A stretch of DNA of 64,000 nt. Origin: Trypanosoma brucei gambiense DAL972 (taxonomy: Eukaryota > Euglenozoa > Kinetoplastea > Trypanosomatida > Trypanosomatidae). Positions 57,901 through 64,000 of this stretch are shown piece after piece. Where the stretch lies: assembly GCF_000210295.1 (NCBI RefSeq), contig NC_026736.1, positions 1-64,000 of the forward strand. The letters are read 5' to 3'. Below the pieces are notes generated by a model. That model did not search any database, was not told the origin of the DNA, and was given only the letters and a program-made list of their open reading frames with translations. The first letter of the stretch is position 1, and each line of letters begins with the position of its first letter. Made by a program: the position numbers and the translations under genes.

Positions 57901-60900
57901 TTCTGTCAGGGAGCGATTTAGGATAATATTTGCGGCTCTTTAAGACATGCGGACCCAAGGGGAGATACATTGAGAGATGCTCACACGCGCGTTTTTGCTG
58001 CACCGCGAACACTAACTTTCGAAGCTATAAAGGTATTGTTAGAAATGCAACCGCTCCAGATATACACAGTCGTTTTTCTATTTGATTTACTTTCTTCAGT
58101 GACAGCACCTCTCAGTGCGTGCCATGACACTGAGTCGTTGCTGCACAGCTTGTTTGACTACTGAACACTGGATCCATCAATCAATCGAGGAAGATATTGA
58201 TATATGTGTTTTCGCCCGCTAATTGCTGATTTGTTTTTAATAATTAAAACATTAATGTTTTTTGTTGTGTTTGTGCAGCCACACTACTCATTGACAATCT
58301 TATGTTTGGGTATTCACAGGATGTATGTATCGTCGTCGGTGACTCTCCTGGTATTGTTGTCCTTATCACTGCAAACCTCAGACCAGGCAAGTACGATCAT
58401 CAAAGTGTGCGTTCATACTGTTACAGGTTTTGACGGGAAATGTTGACGCTGGTGTCTTTATTAGTTATTGCCGTTGTTACTCTCTTATGTTTATTATAAA
58501 GTAATCGTGAAAGTTGTGCACGAATCGGTTTTACCAACTTTGTGTTGCGCTGAATTACTATCTTCGCACCCGACAGTATCATTGTCGATCCTGGATGTAT
58601 TTTATGTACGCTTACGTGATACCGCGAATATGTGTGAGAAATCATTGTAAAAGAGTCAATAACATTTATTTAACGTCGTTGACAGTGCGATGCTCGTGAT
58701 TTTTTTTTTTTTTGGACTGAGAAGCTAAACTTAGAAACAGTATTGTGACTCGTATATGCCAACGAGTGAAGTTGTTGCTTTATTGGCCCTCCTTCTGTCA
58801 TAATTGTTAGGTGCTTAGGCCACGCTCTGAAAGGCATGGATTATGACAGTGGTTAACGTGACTGATATTCCTCGTTCTGGTAGGACCGAGGATTACCTCC
58901 TTTGGCAAGTTACTGGCAGTTCGTGGATTACATTAAAGTGGGATATCCTTTCCCTTACGTTGAGGTTGGTTAAATGCAGAGAAGATTATCTTAGTCCTTT
59001 TTGTCACGGTAGTCGGCAAAAGCATCCGTTTACATTTCAGGGACATGCGCCTCTTTGCTTTCGTGGTTCAAACATTTCACATGTAATCTCGAGCGTGTCG
59101 GTTTAGCACGCTCTTTTCAGCGTCGTGAGCCTTTAAACACGACACTTCTTTAAAGACTGAGCAACCCAATTTTAAAACCGTGGCGAGTGTGAGCTTTGTG
59201 CTCTATTTCTGTCATTTGGTTGTCACATTAATGGAATGGAACATAGCAGGGTAACAGCAGTAAGCGGTACGAATTGGAACAATACTCATTCATCGGGATT
59301 GTGCCGCATCCGAGGGCATAACTTCACTCTACGAGCATTGCTCTGCAGTATTGGGTTACTGGCTGATTCAATATCATCAGCACTCTTGATCACACTGCTA
59401 TGAAGCTGTATGGTTGTAAACGATGAAGATGTTAGTCATTCCATCAAATCGAACGACATTTTGGCATCACCATCTATCGTAAATGAGTTCCGCCGCTTAC
59501 CGCTTGTACCTTAGAACACTTCAAGTAGCGTGAATGTTGGTGCAACTGCAGGTTGACAGTTTATCATAAGGAAACATTTTATTGATGTGTACGGTGGTGC
59601 AATACCATTCTCTGTAAAAAAAAAGGGGGGGAATGTATTACAGGAGATGTAGCAATGACAGAAGGAACGGCTGTAACTGGGTTGAACGAGCAGGAAATGG
59701 TCGATCAGCGCTGGTCTCCCTGCTGCCGCGAGGGGTTGAGGTTATTTGGGTTTCTACTTCCCAATGTGCGCATTTGCTGCTTGGAGTTAAATCAAAAAAT
59801 ACTGTGATGATACCGGTCCTGAATGACCCCCTGTGTTCTGCCGCTTGTTCCAAGACAACCCCTTGTACGGGAGAGTAGCGGTAACGGCTGTTAAAGCGGA
59901 CAAACCACACACAAAATAACGTAACTTGGCATCCCGTCTACCGTCCCTACTTTCCAGCGATTCATCGTCCAGGTTACGTGCATACTCTTGGGGGTCAACA
60001 CTCTCCCATTAGATAATAAAGAGATAACCTACTGTTTCACAAACCATCTGCACTATTGCAGTACAGACTTCACATTTTACAGGAGACATATTCGCGGGAC
60101 GAATAAGCGTAACGCAAGTCATACCCTGGTAGAATGTCACTGCAACGGCACGGTCCTCCATAGGAAAACTGTCGATACTGGTTTGCCACATCGCAAGGGA
60201 GAAGCAGACAGGAGCGAAAGACCCTATTCTCATAGAAAAAGAGCGATTGAATAGCTTGCCAACAAACTCGGGTGCGCGAGGCAAAGAATGGCTCGAACGT
60301 GCCCCAAAGAAACTAGCAATATAAAGGAGGTTACGCTATTGTCTCCGGTAAGAATGGAAACACAGACGACAAAACCAAAAACAGATACACTGGCGCAACA
60401 CTTCTTGAGCAAAGAGCTGAAAATCTTCTAAATGGAATGAGGTTATGTGACAATGTAAGCGGAAAAGTAGCGGAGAAACATAAGGTGAAAAGTGTGATCA
60501 AAGGAAAGACACAGAGTGATGGAGAGGAAAAACATTTAAGGCAGGAACCACAGAAACAGCAGCCTTCAACTCAACCAATCAGGAATTCCCAGCGAGGTTA
60601 CAAAACACCCAAGAAATAATTGTCACCATACCATTACCGATAAAGGGACGGCTGCAGCAGTAATATCACCGATGGCTGAGGAAGTAAGGACATATTATTT
60701 CAATGGAGTAAACAAACTAACGTGCAGTTACAGAGCATAAACTGTGCAATGAAAAGTGGATTCGAATCACTCGTAGGTGCCCCCAGGAATGCATCGAAAA
60801 AGTGGGAAAGTAATAGCATTTACCGACTCGTGTCCCGGCCGTTGTCTCTCACAAAACGGAGACCGCGAGTGTCAATGAGGAAATCCCGTAGCTCAAATTA

Positions 60901-63900
60901 AGAAACTCCGTATAATTAACTGGAAGAATGGTAAACCCAACGTTTGAAACTGTATTATTACACCGTAGTGAAATACAAACTGGTGAGCCGGCATGAACAG
61001 ACAACTTGGTGCCACAGCAGTGCTCATTGCGGAAGACGGGCGTTATTACAGCTGTGACGGAGTGGAATCGAAAATGAAGAAGGAAATCAATTTGAAAACA
61101 CACAAAATTCCAAAGTGTGCCCCGACGAGGAATCGTATGAAACGCATCCGCCCCATGCTGAGGGGGATATCTCTCTTTGCACGAAAAAAGGTTAATACTG
61201 ATCTGGTTTCGGAGAAGGACAACAAGGCATTTGTGTGGCGCGTGACAGCAATATGGAAAAAAAGAGAACGGACAACATCAAATACAAACGGTGTTCTGTT
61301 GTGATCATTGACAGCCCTCTTCAAAAGTTTTTGTTGCAGTGGACGGGCGACCGGCCCCAAAGCGCCATCGCGGCCAAGTGCAATGCGACAAAAACTTACT
61401 CATATGTCCAGTGCACTTTATTATACACATGCGACGTGTTTTAGCAACTGACCGAGCGATAAACAAGCATCAATGGGAAAGGAAAAAGAACATGGAAAGG
61501 ACCCCGAAAAGGAAACAAAACACAGATAACATACAGAGTGAACTCTAACTTCCATGCATCTATTGTATTTTATTTTATTTCGAACAAATGCAATTGGTAT
61601 GGGAATGCGTGCCACGACGCTTCTGAGGGAACCTTCCAGGCGACCTTTTAGAAGCAAAAAGGAGACCTATCTGAAGAAACGGTGGAGAACAAGGAAAGGA
61701 AAAAGGCTAAATTGACCCTTTCGTCCACCAAGCGTACCAACTGGGTGGACGGTTGAGGAAGCGCAACGACACAGGTCATTCAAATGGGGGCGAACAGAAG
61801 GCTCGGCCAAAAGCCCAAAGGACATATCACCAGGAAAATATGGCGGGGATGTGGAATTTCAAATGAGCCCAAGGAATTTTAAGCGAAAAGGGGAATTGGC
61901 ATGTTGCAGGTGCAACACACTGGATCACCGTGTCAAAAACCAATGGCACAGTCATGCAAACAAGTTGAAACCAATGTTCCCCATTTGCCACAACAAATGC
62001 GGTTGGCACTGGATAACGGGGCACTCGAAAAGCGACAACCCGAACGACCGAAGGAGTACCAGTGCCATGTTGTAAAAAAAAGAAGCGCAGGCACAATTAA
62101 AAGGATGATTAAGAAAACGAAGCGCGAAAGGTAAAGGATGTGATCGCAGAAAGGAACGTGAAGGATGACAGCGAAAACACTGTATTCCTTGAAAAATTAG
62201 AGAAGGTAATGCAAAAAAGGGCGGACTGAAGCGCAGAGAAGAGCACGGTACAAGATGTCGATGGTGCGATTATTAGCGTGTTCACTTGTCAGAATTGATT
62301 TTACACACCAGGAACAAACACTTCGATAAAAATGCAATGGGAAGAGATGTAAGTAGCGGAGCATTCCTGACATTGAAGACGGTTCCAAAGGATCTCCAAT
62401 GTACGCAACACCCGACGAAATGTATGGAACAAGGTATTCTCATCGAGCACTTGTAGCACTGGCGTGGGCACAAAATAGAGGGCTGCTGTGACGCTCTAAG
62501 AGTAGGGTGAGTGGAAACTCCCACACACTTACTACAATGAATAGCCCCTGAGCACTAAGTGGATAATGTGGCTTGATTAGACCCGAGAAAAGAGGTTAAC
62601 GGCTTCGCGTAAATGTGGAAATTTTCTTGGTAAAGTTGTTTAGGCCCGACGATGTAGAAAAGGAAGCGCTACCTCCCTCCGATGCGGCACACAGAAATCC
62701 AAACAGCAAGGTTTAAAGGTATGCGTCGGCTGAAACCATGGCACGTAACAATGCAACTAAATCAGAAGATGCCGGGGGCATCACTGTTGCCAGCGCGAAC
62801 AGACCTAACGCCGCAGTGGGTGAAGTAGTAATGCGAAGTCGACCGCTAGCTAAAAGATGTCAAACAAAAAGTAGACATAGGGAGATGCTAGGTGCTTAAT
62901 CGAGGAGTGCTAACAAACCCAAACAAAAAGTAGAAGATATCGTTGAAGCAGGCAGATGCTGAACAGGCAACGAAGAACAAAAGGGCTACCGGCTTGCGGA
63001 AATAACAGAAAGCAAAGTGTGGGGTAAGGTGTGGAAAAACAACGGGGAAACTGACTTTTTTGGTGTTAGTTGTGGTGATATTTTCCTACACCTAAAGAGG
63101 GTGGTCGAGCCAAAGAAAAGGTGGCAAACGCGCAGAGGAACCGCGTAGCTGCATTGACCTGTGTGAAAAGAAAAAAAATACTTTACCAGCATCCGAGGGT
63201 TCGTATATTTTGTGTACAAACGAGGGTTGAATTGTGATTGTCACGGGAGTCCGCGGGAACTATAAGAAGAAAGTAGAATTAGTAATGCATTCAGCGGGCT
63301 GCGCGTTAGTGCCCTAAAACATGCTTGCACTCAATACTTTCATTCCCATCACCGTATCTATCGTCGTTTTCATTGCTCCCCCCCCATATTCCCGTTATTC
63401 CAAGCTCCTCTCTGCGGATTTGCTTGCGATTTAACGCCTTGCTCCCGTCGCATGGCCTTACAAGTGAAACATCGATGAGAACACGCAACTTCCCCTACGA
63501 TAAAAGTTGAAAATGCAAGGCATCACACAACCTGCCGACACTTGTGTATTCCATGGCTTCGAAGGGGAGAACCACGTTTCCCAACCAACGTGAAGAATAT
63601 TTTTTCGAAACGACAGAGAAGCAAACAAAGCAGATTGTTTCCCCACTGAATGTGATATTCCCCGGAGTTTTCTTTGTGCAGGTTGTGGGTCGTGAGGGCC
63701 CACTTTGTTCGATTCAGGGCATCTTTTTCCTTCCCCGGGGCTGGAGATCGCGTGAAACAAAGGGCGCGGCCACTACCACCAAATCCGCTATTTAATCATC
63801 CCATTTATTAGGAGCATGTACGTGCGATGAAAAGGAAAGAAAGTAAATTAGCACGTGCATTTATACATGTGCGTGCCTCTCCCCCATATTCCCTACTGCG

Positions 63901-64000
63901 TTCCACGTGTTGCGTAATTGCTTTTTTTTTTTGACCGTGTTTTAGCCCCTCGCGTAGTCTCGTCGATTGTTGCATTTTACCCGAAGGCGAGAGGTGAACC
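57901..64000. other. Unassigned right-hand region
   Basis: No supported gene was found. Frames of 60-104 codons on both strands lack signal peptides and domains. The only motif-like trace is a Cys/His cluster at 61890-62050. Poly-T or poly-A runs occur at 58698 and 63920. Confidence 0.5.

Overview
The window is subtelomeric DNA of an African trypanosome, almost certainly the Trypanosoma brucei group. The evidence is a left-hand array of variant surface glycoprotein (VSG) cassettes with 70-bp-repeat remnants, VSG C-terminal domains, GPI-anchor signals and the VSG 3'-UTR 16-mer; a run of expression-site-associated genes (ESAGs); and a decayed ingi-type retroposon. No intron, tRNA, rRNA or bacterial-type signal was seen.

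Region 1 (1-32.7 kb, + strand): a silent VSG archive. Each unit reads TAA-rich 70-bp-repeat remnant, then a 0.9-1.6 kb cotransposed region (CTR), then a VSG reading frame, then an AT-rich 3' UTR. I count ten long VSG pseudogenes, two orphan C-terminal fragments and one to three 5' fragments. None is intact. Four have one or a few in-frame stops in an otherwise open frame (psi-VSG 4, 8, 10 and most of 12); the others carry frameshifts, concentrated in the C-terminal domain or GPI signal. Type A-like and type B N-terminal domains alternate along the array. Two places (2.2-2.4 kb and 16.4-16.8 kb) carry the same composite module: a VSG 3' end, TTAGGG repeats, an ATGCAGCGG box, then an orphan VSG C-terminal fragment.

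Region 2 (32.7-38 kb): the last 70-bp repeat runs into a very long TAA microsatellite that contains an assembly gap of 100 N. Directly after it begins a degenerate ingi-related element (+ strand) with an RNase H domain and C2H2-like finger remnants, ending near an A14 run, followed by about 2 kb of unassigned sequence.

Region 3 (38-47.6 kb, - strand): an ESAG cluster read leftwards as ESAG8-like (RING plus leucine-rich repeats, one in-frame stop), a possible ESAG3 relic, ESAG2 (intact), an ESAG11-like gene (intact) and ESAG1 (one frameshift). This is the gene order of a bloodstream expression site, so the block looks like an expression-site relic lying convergent to the VSG array. ESAG2 carries the same motifs as the type B VSGs in the same window.

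Region 4 (47.6-64 kb): mostly unassigned. It holds only short, weak open frames: a possible 117-residue membrane protein at 51.2-51.6 kb, a GC-richer island at 56.4-57.9 kb, and a zinc-knuckle-like trace near 61.9 kb.

Functionally, the VSG cassettes are donors for gene conversion into active expression sites. The 70-bp repeats supply upstream homology and the C-terminal and 3'-UTR sequence supplies downstream homology. ESAG2 and the ESAG11-like gene are the only long genes here that look able to encode complete surface proteins.
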